Part shown: positions 9,351 to 19,745 of the stretch, piece by piece
Numbering within the stretch: position 1 is the first letter of the stretch
How the letters are laid out: each line of letters opens with the position of its first letter
Origin: Aradus depressus
Taxonomy: Eukaryota > Arthropoda > Insecta > Hemiptera > Aradidae
DNA: 64,000 bases
Assembly: GCA_963662175.1 (NCBI GenBank)
Contig: OY759219.1
Span: 27,818,908-27,882,907 of the forward strand
Direction of reading: 5' to 3'
Program-made: the position numbers and the translations under genes
Notes under the pieces: generated by a model
What the model was told of the DNA's origin: nothing
The model's input: only the letters and a program-made list of their open reading frames with translations
Database searches by the model: none

Positions 9351-10358
9351 AATGATTAGTCCCAGATAAAGAGAATCAAATGTCTATCAAGTTATTGTAA
9401 AAGGATATTCAATCTTTGATACTCTTCTTGTCCATAATTTAATATATATCAGTCTTATCTGACACCAACAGGTTTCCATGATAATGAATTTCCAGGTTAT
9501 CAAAACTGAAATTCATCCTTCATTCCCATTATTTGTGTTGTACAAAAAGGATATTATCATTTTAGCGTAATTGCTATTCAATTACTTACCAAAGATATTG
9601 AAACTGTTTGATTAACAATGGATTGAGGAAAATTACGATTTTACTAAAGTGCGAAGACTTTTAACATCTCAACCCTGGATAATTCAGGGGATGTTGGAAG
9701 GGTTAGCAGTAAATTAAATTAGAATTTATCTACAGTCTACTCTCGATTAACCGGATGAATGATGTGGGTGGGTACCACGGATAAAGCTAAACACGGTTCT
9801 TTTTCTTTCAGAGGTTAATTAAGTTAAATTATGAGGAGGATTTCTAAAAAAATATTATTCATTAATAGAATCTTACTCTTTCTGGATTCTTACTTCATTT
9901 TTCCGGACATAGAGAAATATTCATTCGTTAAAATAAAACGTTACTCTTACTGGAATCTTACTCTATCCTTCAATTCTTAGAGAAATATTTATTCATTAAT
10001 AGAATCTTACTCTTACTGAAATCTTACTCCACTCTTCCATTCTTAGAGAAATATTTATTTACTAATAGAATTTCACTCCATTTTCCCACTCTTAGAGAAA
10101 TATTTATAACTATTAACATATATTATTTATAACTTATTAGCATATTGTAACTCAAGCCCGGGCTTCAACTACGAAGTCACATCCAGGGACGGACTTATAC
10201 TTTGTGGTGCCCAGAGGCAAAAAATCCACTTCAGAAAGAAGAATAACATATTTTTATTTAGATAGACATTTTTAAAAATAAAATTATAATAAAAAATACT
10301 CTAAACATATTACAATATATAAATACTACTATTTTATTTTATAATTTAAGGAACCCGA

Positions 10359-10450
10359 ACATGGGTTCGAAACCCGACCGAGGCCCTTACTTTATTTTAT
10401 CTGGGAGGTAAAATAAACTTCAGCACGCCATCCTTCGGATGGGACGTTCA
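10359..10450 (+). repeat. SINE S1, B box to mid-body
   Basis: Has 'gggttcgaaacccgaccg', the 'ctgggaggtaaaataaac' block and 'ccttcggatgggacgtt', then stops. A short antisense S1 tail lies nearby at 10150-10185. Confidence 0.8.
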
Positions 10451-10895
10451 TTTTTCATTTATTTTATTTTTAGTATCATGATTATTACTAATCATATATG
10501 AGTTTGGCTCTATATTTTATATAATATAGTATAATAATCGTATTATTAATATATGTAGTATAATATTTTCTTTTATTATTTTATTATTAATATACATAGT
10601 ATAATATTTTCTTGTATTATTTTATTATGAATATAGTATAATATTTTCTTGTATTATCTATCTTATTATTAATATAGTATAATATTTTCTTGTATTATTT
10701 TATTATGAATATAGTATAATATTTTCTTGTATTATCTATCTTATTATTAATATAGTATAATATTTTCTTGTATTATTTTATTATGAATATAGTATAATAT
10801 TTTCTTGTATTATCTATCTTATTATTAATATAGTATAATATTTTCTTGTATTATTTTATTATTAATATAGTATAATATTTTATATATTAAGAATA
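10449..10895. repeat. AT-rich tandem array, about 77-bp higher unit
   Basis: From about 10540 the unit 'tagtataatattttcttgt' with 'attattttattatgaa' or 'attatctatcttattatt' alternates, giving a dimeric period near 77 bp and 5-6 dimers to 10880. The left part (10455-10515) resembles the LINE tail at 2520-2560. Confidence 0.8.
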
Positions 10896-11070
10896 GTTTT
10901 TTATCTGAAAGGTTGGGACATTAAGCAATGATCCCGAGCCTATACAATGTTAAGTATTCGTTAAAGACCCCTTAACCTAGGCGAATAAACCTAAGTAGGC
11001 AACATTTAGGATCCCACTGTAGAGGCCGGGCTCATGTAGACCAGAACGACGAAAGAGCGCTCGTGCAAGT
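10896..11070 (+). repeat. SINE S1, internally deleted
   Basis: Resumes as 'gggacattaagcaatgatcc' and continues through the 'ttaaagacccc' and 'gggctcatgta' blocks to 'gaaagagcgctcg'. It is either the second half of the copy at 10359 or a separate deleted copy. Confidence 0.75.
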
Positions 11071-11542
11071 ATCTACAGATACTTTTTCATCCGAATTGTA
11101 CTCAACTACAGCAGACCACATACAAAATCCTATTAACGAGTGTGACGTATGTTTATATGAATATATATATTTCAATTAAACCATAACATGTTAATATAAT
11201 ACATTATAAAAATATCTGGATTAGATAATTTATGAATTAGATATATTTTTTAAATTCTATTTGTAACCTATATACAATGTTTACATAATAAGCAAATATG
11301 TGGTCAAAAAGAAAAATATAACGTCACTTGATGGGAGAAACCAGCCAGCGCTGACACTTCCTCGAAAGTTAATTTTCATTATTCACTATCCTCCGAGAGA
11401 AGATCGCGAGGCCGCCTCCTGTTCAAGCGGCGGGGAGGATTGTCAGAATGAGAAGGAGAGGAAAGACCTTGTGCGAGAGGATTTGAATGGGAAGAAAGGT
11501 TTCTGTAGAATGATTGGAATCGGGATTTGATTAATTCATTGA

Positions 11543-11862
11543 CAGTAGGAATACTGAGATCTCTGTGTAGGACTTTATTGGTGACATAGAAAGGAGCGTT
11601 GACAATTCGTCGGAGGAGTTTGGACTGGAATGCTTGGATACGATTGATTTTGGATTGTTTAGCTGTACCCCAAAGTTCGAGTTCGTAAGTCTAAATTGGA
11701 CGTATAATAGGTCTTGTAAATCGTAAGTTTGTTGTTAGTCATCAGTTTCGATTTTGGTCCAAGTAGTCGACGTAACAGTTCGTATCTTCGATTCAGTTCT
11801 TGTCGTTTAAGTCGTGTATGTGGGTTCCACGTAAGTCTACTGTCTAGGTAAAACCTAGGATG
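11543..11862 (-). pseudogene. Jockey-type RT C-terminal remnant
   Basis: Read on the minus strand from about 11862, it gives LGFYLDSRLTWNPHTRLKR, then QELNRRYELLRRLLGPKSKL. This is the conserved post-palm region of Jockey-clade RT (YLGxxLDxRLTWxxH). A frameshift follows near 11690, and the LNIPTVNE-like end reads in another frame near 11545. It is clearly a dead copy. A related minus-strand copy lies at 49080-49640. The plus-strand ORF at 11300-11530 has no domain. Confidence 0.7.
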
Positions 11863-11889
11863 TTGTTAATGATGGCGGGGAATTAGATA

Positions 11890-12780
11890 TATATCTATCT
11901 ATAATACCATTATTAAAAATTACTTCCATCATCAAACATCCAGTCAAAACTGGTTATGAAATAAATATTATTTTTATAGACGAATAGCGAATACATTTGA
12001 CGAATCCTCGAGTACTTTTTTATTCGTGGAGTATCCACAGATACTTTTCATCCGAATTGTGCCCAACTATAGTAGTTCACAAACGAAACCCTACTAACGA
12101 GGATATGTTGTCATATTTTGAAACTAATACAGTCTGTAAAATATTGAAAAACATTAAAGCGATAAAATTGTATTCTTTTTGTTCATAAAAAAGTGTAGAA
12201 AATGTAAATTCAATTTAATATGCCAAATGGTTCTTAAAGGCAGATTATGCAGTCTTAGAAGATAAGGAATTTCGTTAGTAGAGGCTTTGAAAATGTAAAC
12301 TGATATGCAAATATTGTGTCTTAACTTTGCAAAAATTGATTTTCAAGGGGATAAAGCAATTTTTTTTTTTAAATTATTTTTGTCATACATTTTGTGTTGT
12401 ACTTTTATGAAAAGAAATTTCTAGTAGGGCATTTTGGCATAATTAACTCAAAAGATTTACAAACAATATAACTATGTATACTACACAACACAATGTTTTA
12501 ATTTATATTGGAATCAAATATACAAATAAAATTGAAAGTCTACCCTCTGCATGATAATGGCTGAATGTATATTAATGAAATTTGCTGAGCATTTTGATGG
12601 CCTAACTAAGAATTTAGATGTATATAGCATACGAAAATTTCATATTGAGGGCACTGTTTGGAGGAGGCCTCATTTTTTTTTAGAACAAAAATGTGTGGCA
12701 TATCATGTCAAAGGTTTCGACTAGACGAGTTCAAAAATATATACTTTTTTTTTGGGTAGAAGGGGAGTTTAAAAAATGTT
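11890..12780. other. no supported gene
   Basis: AT-rich DNA. A 'gtatccacagatacttttca' segment at 12028-12060 also occurs at 11068-11100, so a short dispersed repeat is present at both places. Confidence 0.5.
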
Positions 12781-12868
12781 TATATATATACATATATATA
12801 TATATATATAATTTTGAAAATAACATAATTAAAATATATATATATTTTAATTATGTTATTTTCAAATT
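12781..12868. repeat. (TA)n followed by a near-perfect palindrome
   Basis: TA repeats at 12781-12810, then 'tgaaaataacataattaaaa' reading inward from both ends of 12811-12868. Confidence 0.8.
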
Positions 12869-13061
12869 TATTTTATCAGACTGCATGATGATGAGGTCAA
12901 TCTCGAAAGCCGGCTAGCAAATATGAATAAAATCTGTGAGAGGTCAGACTATATTTTATTTTACAACCTGTGATCTAAAGATAGCCAAATAAGAGTTTTT
13001 ATCTCAATTTATATTTCTGTAATTTTGTCTGTCCGTGTGTTTGTGAGAAGTTGGCCTAAAA

Positions 13062-13275
13062 AGCCCGACTCTACTATGACAGTCCTAAATTTTGCCTACC
13101 CTAAATTTTTATTCCCCTAGGGTAGGAGTCTTCACCTGACATCGTACAGGCTCGGGACCATTGCTTAACGTTCAATCCGAAGGTCGGCAGGCTCAAGGAT
13201 TTTTCATTTACAAGATAAAAACCTATGGGCCTCGGCCGGGTTTCGAATCCGCTAACCTTGAGCTACATAAGCTTT
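13062..13275 (-). repeat. SINE S1 variant, antisense
   Basis: Shows the 'gcccgactctac' block, 'tcgggaccattgcttaacg', then a diverged 'ttcaatccgaagg' and 'tttttcatttacaagataaa' body, and a tRNA-like 'cgggtttcgaatccgc'. The diverged middle is shared with 55985-56312 and 52862-53095, defining a subfamily. Confidence 0.8.
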
Positions 13276-13399
13276 TCAAAGTAGTGCTTACTCGAATAAA
13301 TTCTAAACAAGGGATAACATTATATATCTATTGGTATCTATATTGGCACTTTTTCTTTATATTGGTCTTTATAAGGATTTCAGCTTTATCCTAAGATAA

Positions 13400-13745
13400 A
13401 CAAGGGGGGAAATACCAATACCCTTATCCAACAAATTGTCCACTTGTTGATTTTTTACTCCCATACGAGGTATAGGGGAAGTTATGTAGAACAGATATTC
13501 TTTGTTGTATTTTCAAACGAATTTCATGTTTTTCAACAACCTGATTCGAAAAATGTATAAAACAATTTGTCTGTATATATCTGTGAACACGACAACTCCC
13601 AATAAAATACATTTGTCGACACGAAATTTTCTATTTGTATCCAGAACCCCGTGAGGACTTTATCTATTGAGTTTCAGTCAAATTTGCCAAAGGAAAGGTG
13701 GGATAGGGGACGGCTTAACACAAACACTTTAATAACTTGATTATT
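13400..13745 (-). repeat. interspersed repeat family A, antisense
   Basis: Minus-strand copy with 'ctccc' end block, 'gtgaacacgacaactcccaa', 'atgtatt..tcgacacgaaat', 'atccagaaccccgtgagga' and 'ttgagtttcagtcaaatttg'. Confidence 0.6.
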
Positions 13746-13902
13746 AATTATTTCGCTTAATATCCCAATCTAAGGAACGTTTCATTGCCAATAATTCATC
13801 CTTTCATATATAATTTTGATATATATTCAACATTTTGGGAGCGCATGAAAAACAATGGCTTCACTATAAACATCACTGCTCAGTTTCTCTTTTGATAACA
13901 TA

Positions 13903-14192
13903 CTAGCAGTAATACCCGGCGTTGCCCGGGAAACTTTGGCTTTTCTCCCAATATCTCTCATTCGAATTCTATTTAATTCTTCAACAGTACATTCATCATG
14001 TTATAATTTTCAATTATTAAAATGAAATAAGGCTTATAGTCTTTCAACGGCAGACACCCCAGCTAGTAACTGCTTTGCAGCGGCGGACATCCCAGCTAGT
14101 AAGTGTTTAGGACCCCTGGACACCTCAGCTAATATGAGCCTTTAACACCCCAGGTATTAAGTTCATAAGAACACTGGGCACCACAGCTAGTA
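13903..14192 (-). mobile_element. Helitron 3' end fragment with relic 66-bp repeats
   Basis: On the minus strand the sequence ends with the hairpin CCCGGGCAACGCCGGG, then TATTACTG and CTAG at 13903-13906, followed by T. This is the canonical Helitron 3' terminus (hairpin, then CTRR, inserted before T). Upstream it contains three to four diverged copies of the 'ctagctg..gtc' repeat that is expanded at 21.7-37 kb, plus the shared 'ggactataagccttatt'-like block. It is therefore a short relative of the cluster. No 5' TC end was found. Confidence 0.75.
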
Positions 14193-14441
14193 CATAATGA
14201 GTAAATTTTCAGTGCTCCATAGAATACAATACTGAACTTTTTATGCCAAGTCGTTCAATGATATTTGTTCCATAAACGAATGCACGAAATGCGGGGGTGG
14301 GTACGTGGGTGGGGTGAGGGTGGTAGAAAACTATGTTCTAAACCTTCTCGGTGACTCGATGAACCTAATTGCTGAACATAAGAACAAAATTGGATCGAAG
14401 TTTAGGGGTCTATAACACACAAACATACAGACATTAATGTA

Positions 14442-14690
14442 GAAGAAATTCGAGGTTCTGTCGTGTAAATAAAAAATTCAAAATTTGGCAAACGTTTCCT
14501 TATAAACTTTATAAAAAAATTGTTTCCATCTCTTCTTCACATTATTATTAAGTTTCTGGTTATTTTGTCCATAATGAATAATTTGTTTGTTTGTATTCTT
14601 TAGGCCCTGAAGAAGGAAATAAATAGTTTTCGAAACGTTGGCCAAATTTTGAATTTTTCATTTACACGACAGAACCTCGAAATCGTCCTA
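14442..14690. repeat. inverted repeat, arms about 50 bp
   Basis: Left arm 14448-14495 contains 'cgaggttctgtcgtgtaaat' and 'aaaatttggcaaacgttt'. The right arm 14630-14688 is its reverse complement ('aaacgttggccaaatttt', 'atttacacgacagaacctcg'). The hammerhead-like motif at 14603-14643 overlaps the inner edge of the right arm. Confidence 0.8.
14603..14643 (+). other. hammerhead-like core motif, best-formed copy
   Basis: Helix I GGCC, then CTGAAGA (fits CUGANGA), one extra A, helix II GGAAA/TTTTC with loop TAAATAG, GAA, palindromic ACGT as helix III, T at the cleavage position, then GGCC closing helix I. Helix III has no loop, so a dimer would be needed in hammerheads of this kind. The extra base after CUGANGA departs from the strict consensus. 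Confidence 0.5.
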
Positions 14691-14699
14691 CATTGAAAA

Positions 14700-15200
14700 G
14701 ATACTGTCGACTCTATTAATCATTATACAGACATTAGATTTTATATATTTAGATGAAGATGTGTAGTCTAAAACCATCGGAAAAAAAATAAGCTTCCTGA
14801 CATTGAAAGAATTGTTCTAATTGGTTAAGCAGTTTTTTGAGATTACGTCAAACACATAAACTTTCTCTTTTCATATATTAGCCATCCCAAAAATATGTTT
14901 ATGGTAAGTGCTCGTTAAATTTCAAATGACCTGAAATTAATAGGGTAAAACGATTTAGACTAGAATCTGGGAGAACTAGAAATATCAGACTCTACAATTT
15001 CCAAGAGCATCATGGAATCTATGAGATTCTCGCATGAGATTTCCAAGAGCAACTCGAAAATGGAGGGGGGAGTATTTAGAGGAAGTGAAGATCTCAGGAA
15101 AGTATGAACATGCAAAGGTCACTTCTTGATTGGTTTCTGTTCTGACTAGCTCCTCCTGATAACAGCAATACTCCAACCAAGGATGAAGAATTTATAAAAT
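14700..15200. other. no supported gene
   Basis: Contains a 'gggggagtatttagaggaa' segment (15064-15083) that resembles 16769-16786 in direct orientation. The minus-strand ORF at 14985-15176 has no domain. Confidence 0.4.
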
Positions 15201-15201
15201 A

Positions 15202-15225
15202 CTAGAGTACCCATCCCTTTGGGCA
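15202..15225 (-). mobile_element. possible Helitron 3' terminus
   Basis: The minus strand reads CCCAAAGGGATGGGTACT then CTAG before T. A small hairpin near CTAG fits a Helitron end but the stem is imperfect. Confidence 0.3.
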
Positions 15226-15244
15226 TAAATTAAAATTTCGGAGG

Positions 15245-16306
15245 TCCTACGACACTGAATAATCAGCATTTGAAATTACAAAATTATAACTTTTTTTTTT
15301 TTGAAGTGAAACTTTTATAGCGAGACTAGTGAATCGGAATTATATCGACATAAATAATCAAACATGAAACGCTAAGGAGAGGGGGATGAGTAGCGCATGC
15401 GTACAAGTCAACTTCGAGTTTAGATCGGTGTCGATGCATCAGTTGTTGTGTGTTTGTATAATTTTGAATAGACATATTTTAAAAATTAAAACTTAATCAT
15501 TAATTTTAATAATTTAAAAAGATAAATGAGCGAGGGCGCCGGTAGCTCAGTGGTATGCATGCTTGTCTTCTGAGCTCAAGATCGTGGGTTCCAAACCCGA
15601 CCGAGGCCTTTTAGTTTATTTTATCTGGGAGGTAAAATAAACTTAAACACGCCATCCTTCGGATGGGACGTTAAGCCATGGTCCCGAGCCTGTACGATGT
15701 CAGCTAGAATATACTCGGAAGAATACTTGTTAAAGACCCCTACCCTAGGTGAATAAAAATTTAGGGTAGGCAAAATTTAGGACTCCCACAGTAGAGTCGG
15801 GCTCATGTCCACCACAGTGACGAAAGAGTGCTCTTGTAGTAGGCGATATGACCTCGTAGTTAAAGCCCGGGCGTGAGTCATAAAACCTAACCTATATATG
15901 GAGCGTAATTATTAAAAATTACCATTATGTTACCTTTCTTATTGCTGTATTTGCTTTTGTCTTGCAAGGAATTGTCGAACACATTCCGTTGAAGTTTTTG
16001 GCATTTTTAACTATTTAACACTAACTCAGAATAAAACTAAACGTAATAAATTAATAATGCAACATAAACAGTATACAAATACGTAGCACACAACAGCTGC
16101 GACACCGACCTAAACTCGTAATTGATTTGTACGCATGCGCTACTCATCCCTCTCCTTATCGTTTCATGTTTGATTGCTTATTTCGAGATCATTCCGATAC
16201 ACTAGTCTCGCTAAAGAAGTATAGCACTTCAAAAAAACAAAAAAATTATTTTGTAATTTCAAATGCTGATTATTTTGCACACACCCTTGTTACGACAGTG
16301 TTCGTT
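15245..16306. mobile_element. fold-back element with about 230-bp inverted arms, split by a SINE
   Basis: The left arm (about 15245-15470) and right arm (about 16085-16306) are diverged reverse complements. Shared blocks are 'aataatcagcatttgaaatt', 'cgagactagt', 'tcaaacatgaaacg', 'gatgagtagcgcatgcgtac' and 'ggtgtcg'. The centre is AT-rich and carries SINE S1 at 15534-15892. No transposase remains. The ends are not sharply defined and no duplication was found. Confidence 0.7.
15534..15892 (+). repeat. SINE S1, full-length reference copy
   Basis: Full order: tRNA-like head from 'gggcgccggtagctcagtgg' (A box 'tagctcagtggt') to B box 'ggttccaaacc' at 15588-15598; 'ctgggaggtaaaataaac'; 'ccttcggatgggacgttaag'; 'ggtcccgagcctgtacgatg'; 'ttaaagacccctacccta'; 'gggctcatgtccacca'; 'gacctcgtagttaaagccc'; tail 'cataaaacctaacct'. 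Length is about 359 bp. Internal A and B boxes predict RNA polymerase III transcription. A partner LINE could not be identified. Confidence 0.9.
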
Positions 16307-17316
16307 TTGGGGAAGTACATTTATGATTAATTGTAGTCGATTGATTTTTAGCCTAACTGATCGACGATAAGTTGAGTTTGAATATGGGCTCATGAACTAC
16401 ATTGCTGGGGTTGCTCTTTATGCAGGCGCTCACCAAAAGTTTGTTAAGACTCAAAAAATATGACAAATTAGTTGAAGAAAAGGAGGAAATAATATTGAAA
16501 GGGATTGGGAATACCTAAGGATAGGTTTTACATTTTTGTAGGATGTCTTGCCTCTGGTTTGAATCAAGGTGAAGTCAATTTGTGATCCTGTGAGTGGAAT
16601 CCCGAGGAAACATCGGGAGGGGGGCTTCTGTCTTGAAAGGATCTTAATAAAAATGCAAATCAGGAAGCAGCAGGGAGGACTACCATTGTTGGAAGGAGGC
16701 TGGGGGTTCATCTCTTGGAATCTGGCAGATCTCACATCAGATTCTCCAGGAAGCCAGCCAGGAACAGAGGGAGTATTTAGGGGAACCTGGCAACAACCAA
16801 GTAGCAGATTTTCTCGAGTTTCTTAAGAATGGATAAGCAAGATGGTCGAAAAGATGTACCTACTAAGTTTTCACTCTCTCTCAATTAACCGATTTGGCGC
16901 ACTCTGAAAATTTGATTTTTTTGTTGTAATTCTTTCTTTTTTTAAAAAATAATTTAATCAAATAATGTTTAGCATGTATAAACAGTTAGGTAATCTATAG
17001 GGAGAAATAATTCCTCTCTGTATTTACTATCGAAGCTTTTGAATCTCTTGATCCTTAAGACCAAGACCCAACTATGTAAGACAGAGACCAAGACGTCTTC
17101 TACAAAAACAAGATCAAGACCAAAACTGCCCTAGTCTTGGTCTTGGTCTTGCGTTTGCTCATCACTAGTGTGACATGACAGATTTCACTAAGTGACTACG
17201 ACCTATATATGTCAATACAGGCTCTGGAGAAGGCACAATCAATGCCAAAGCTTGGCAGAAATTCTACAAGTTTCTTTCTATCGACCACAAGCCTCATCTC
17301 CCCTTCTTGGTTATTG
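16307..17316. other. no supported gene
   Basis: ORFs at 16451-16735 and 16569-16826 overlap on opposite strands and have no domain. A run of 'agaccaagac'-type repeats lies at 17060-17150. Confidence 0.5.
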
Positions 17317-18096
17317 CCGCGTTTACACTATGTAGTCGATCTATGTAGCTGTGCTACAAGTTTTTGAAAATGCCACCCGAAAACAGCTATATAGTCCGGC
17401 TATATAATATAGTTCAATTCAAGAGATATACAGCTTGAAATGAGTTTCCCATCGGTTTGTCGTTAAGATCAAAGGGAACTATGCAGCTGAGCTATATAGC
17501 CGGGCTGGAAGCGCGTTTTTTGTTGTAGCACAGCTATATGTATAGCTGTTGCCCAAAGACGCCCGTCAGTTGTGTGCTTGCCATCTCGAAATAAACTGGT
17601 TGATTTCAACAGGTACATGTTCATACAGCTGCTACAGCTACACAAAGAAACGCTTTTAGTCAAAGCTATATAGCTCTTTTTCGTCATAGTTATACAGCTC
17701 AGCTACAAACAGCTCGGCTATATAGCTGTTTTGTCTAGTAGATTTCGAAATCAGCACTTGTCATTCGTAAACACAATGACGCGTCTTCTGCATTATCGTC
17801 TAGGTTCAAATCATTTAACATATCAATACCACTGTATTTATTTATGGCCTCAAGATATGGTCGCACCCAAAACCTCCGTTCCCTTCTCGAAGTAGGCAAT
17901 AATACTGTTGCTGCGGCGGCAACAACAACTACATGTTTCTTGCTTGCCATCTCGAAGTGAACTGGTTGATCTCATCAAGTACATGCTCATACAGCTGCTG
18001 TAGCTATAGAACGAAACGTTTTTAGTCATAGCTATATAGCTCAGCTACATATAGCTCGGCTGTATAGCTGTTTTTTTTTATATAGTCTAAACGCGT
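17317..18096 (-). mobile_element. PIF/Harbinger-like element with repeated AGCTATATAGC motifs
   Basis: The ends are inverted: 'cgcgtttacactat' at 17319 and, on the minus strand, 'cgcgtttagactat' from 18095. AGCTATATAGC, CAGCTATATAG and similar words recur more than a dozen times in two clusters. A 130-150 bp segment ending in an ATGGCAAGC start is present twice in direct orientation (about 17580-17730 and 17940-18070). A short transposase N-terminal frame is at 17735-17950. The nuclease domain is missing. Confidence 0.6.
17735..17950 (-). pseudogene. Harbinger-type transposase N-terminal fragment
   Basis: The frame reads MASKKHVVVV, an alanine-rich stretch, then RRERRFWVRPYLEAINKYSG and a DLNLDD segment, ending FRMT-like (LRMTSADFE). 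The pattern R-R-x-W-V-R/H-P ... D ... F-x-R-M-S/T is the usual N terminus of PIF/Harbinger nucleases (HARBI1 type). It stops before any DDE motif. The start at 17950 is chosen because the flank is duplicated with the same ATG at 17582-17590. Confidence 0.55.
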
Positions 18097-18690
18097 AAAA
18101 AACGTGTGTAAACCTGCAAAATAGGAAGGATATGCCTTTTGATTCCATGTTATTTGTCATCAACATCCCGTCTTTTGGGAGGGTAATGTCATTTGGATGT
18201 CACAAGAAGTGAGAGAGGAAGAGACGGAGAGTATAAAGTGAATCTGGGCGGACTTCCGCTCATTGCTCAGATCGAGGAAACCCATTTCCGTCGTCGGCTA
18301 TTTCCGACTACCCTCGTACAAGACTGTCTCAACACCTTCTGGCAGCAACACCTTAGATCATATCCTCCAGTGTCCTAAACTAGCCTAAGGACCACTTCAC
18401 ATTAAACGAATCTCAATCAAACCGAATAAAGGTGAATCTGATTCGTTAGGTCCATGCCTCATCAAATCCTCTCTTTTTTTTCCTATCTTTTCTTAGCTGC
18501 TTTTGAACAGTTTTGAGCTTCCAGCATGAGGTAATAATAATAACTGGAAACATAATAATTATTATAAGTAATATTGTGCTCTGGCGGGGAGGGTACCTCA
18601 TTGAAATGAACAATGCAATGTGATGTTGAAGCAAGAGTCCTCTCCGACCACTCATGATATTGGTGTTGGTTTTGATACATTTGAGGTGGT
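18097..18690. other. no supported gene
   Basis: Short overlapping ORFs on both strands; none is recognisable. Confidence 0.5.
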
Positions 18691-18699
18691 TGAGGTTGT

Positions 18700-19285
18700 A
18701 ACCAACCCCGAAGGAGGGTGTCCTCACATAAGTTGGAGAAGAACGAAGTTCTTACAAAAATGTGAAATCGAAAAAGAGGGGAATAGAAGGGAACCACGAA
18801 GGAGGGTGTGCTCATAGGGTTTAGAGGAAAACGAAAGAGAAGGGGACCCCGAAAGAGGGTGTCCTCACATGGGTTGGAGGGAAACGAAGTTTTTATCAAA
18901 ATGTGACATCAATGAAGGACGGAAGAGAAGAGAATCCGAGAAGAGGGTGTCCTCACATGGGTTGGAGGGAAACGAAGTTCTTACCAAACGGTGAGATCGA
19001 AGAAGTAGGAAATAGCAGAGGACCCCGAAGGAGGGTGTGCTCATAGGGTTTAAAGGAAAACTAAAGAGAAGGGGACCCCGAAAGTGGGTAGGAGGGAAAC
19101 GAAGTTCTTACCAAAATGTGAGATCGAAGAAGGGGGGAATAGAAGAGGACCCCGAAGGAGAGGGTGCTCATAGGGTTTAGAGGAAAACTAAAGAGAAGGG
19201 GACCCCGAAAGTGGGTAGGAGGGAAACGAAGTTCTTTCCAAAATGTGAGATCGAAAAGGACCCCGAAGGAGAGTGTGCTCACCGG
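18700..19285. repeat. minisatellite, mixed units of about 60-145 bp
   Basis: The modules 'accccgaaggagggtgt', 'cctcacatgggttggaggg', 'aaacgaagttcttacc', 'aaaatgtgagatcgaagaa' and 'ctcatagggtttagagga' recur at least five times in varied order. ORFs on both strands come from the repetition. Confidence 0.85.
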
Positions 19286-19489
19286 CACTTTTTATATATA
19301 GAAGAAAAGAAAATTTATGAATTTTCAGGTGGCCAAGTATTAATTAATATTCAAATATATATTAAAAAAGAAAGGTCTCTTCTCAAACTTCTACCAGGTC
19401 TCCTTCAGCCTCGTATTTAATATTCATGTCCTTAATAACGTAACATAATTGAATAGCAAGGCAGAAAAAGAGTTTCAATATAATATATA

Positions 19490-19545
19490 CTTTCATTATA
19501 TATATATATATAATTTTTTATATAATGTCATTATATATATACCTT
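19490..19545. repeat. AT-rich microsatellite with fold-back
   Basis: 'tcattatatatatata' and 'tgtcattatatatatac' blocks around a short A/T spacer. Confidence 0.6.
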
Positions 19546-19745
19546 TGAGCACGCCGTCCTTCGAATAGGACGTTACGCGATGATCTCGAGCCTGTACGAT
19601 GTCACATACCACTCGTTAAAAAACCCTACCCTAGGTGAAAACGAATTTTAGGACATTCAAAATGTAGTCCTCCCATAGTAGAATCGGCCTCATAAAAAGC
19701 GCTCTGGTAGTAGACGATATAAACTAGTATTTAAAGCTCTCACAT
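19546..19745 (+). repeat. SINE S1, diverged, 5'-truncated
   Basis: Begins at 'gagcacgccgtccttcg' and continues to 'gcgctctggtagtagacg' and 'aaagctctcacatgag'. The tRNA head is absent. Confidence 0.8.

Noticed and set aside
10441..10922. SINE apparently split with an 8-bp duplication (gggacgtt / gggacatt)
   Set aside because: The right part is preceded by 'ttatctgaaagg', which itself resembles SINE body. It can be a separate deleted SINE, so the duplication is not secure.
15534..15605. True tRNA gene
   Set aside because: The tRNA-like head is part of a repeated 359-bp SINE and its stems are imperfect.
16451..16826. Two overlapping ORFs on opposite strands
   Set aside because: No domain on either, and neither shows splice-site support.
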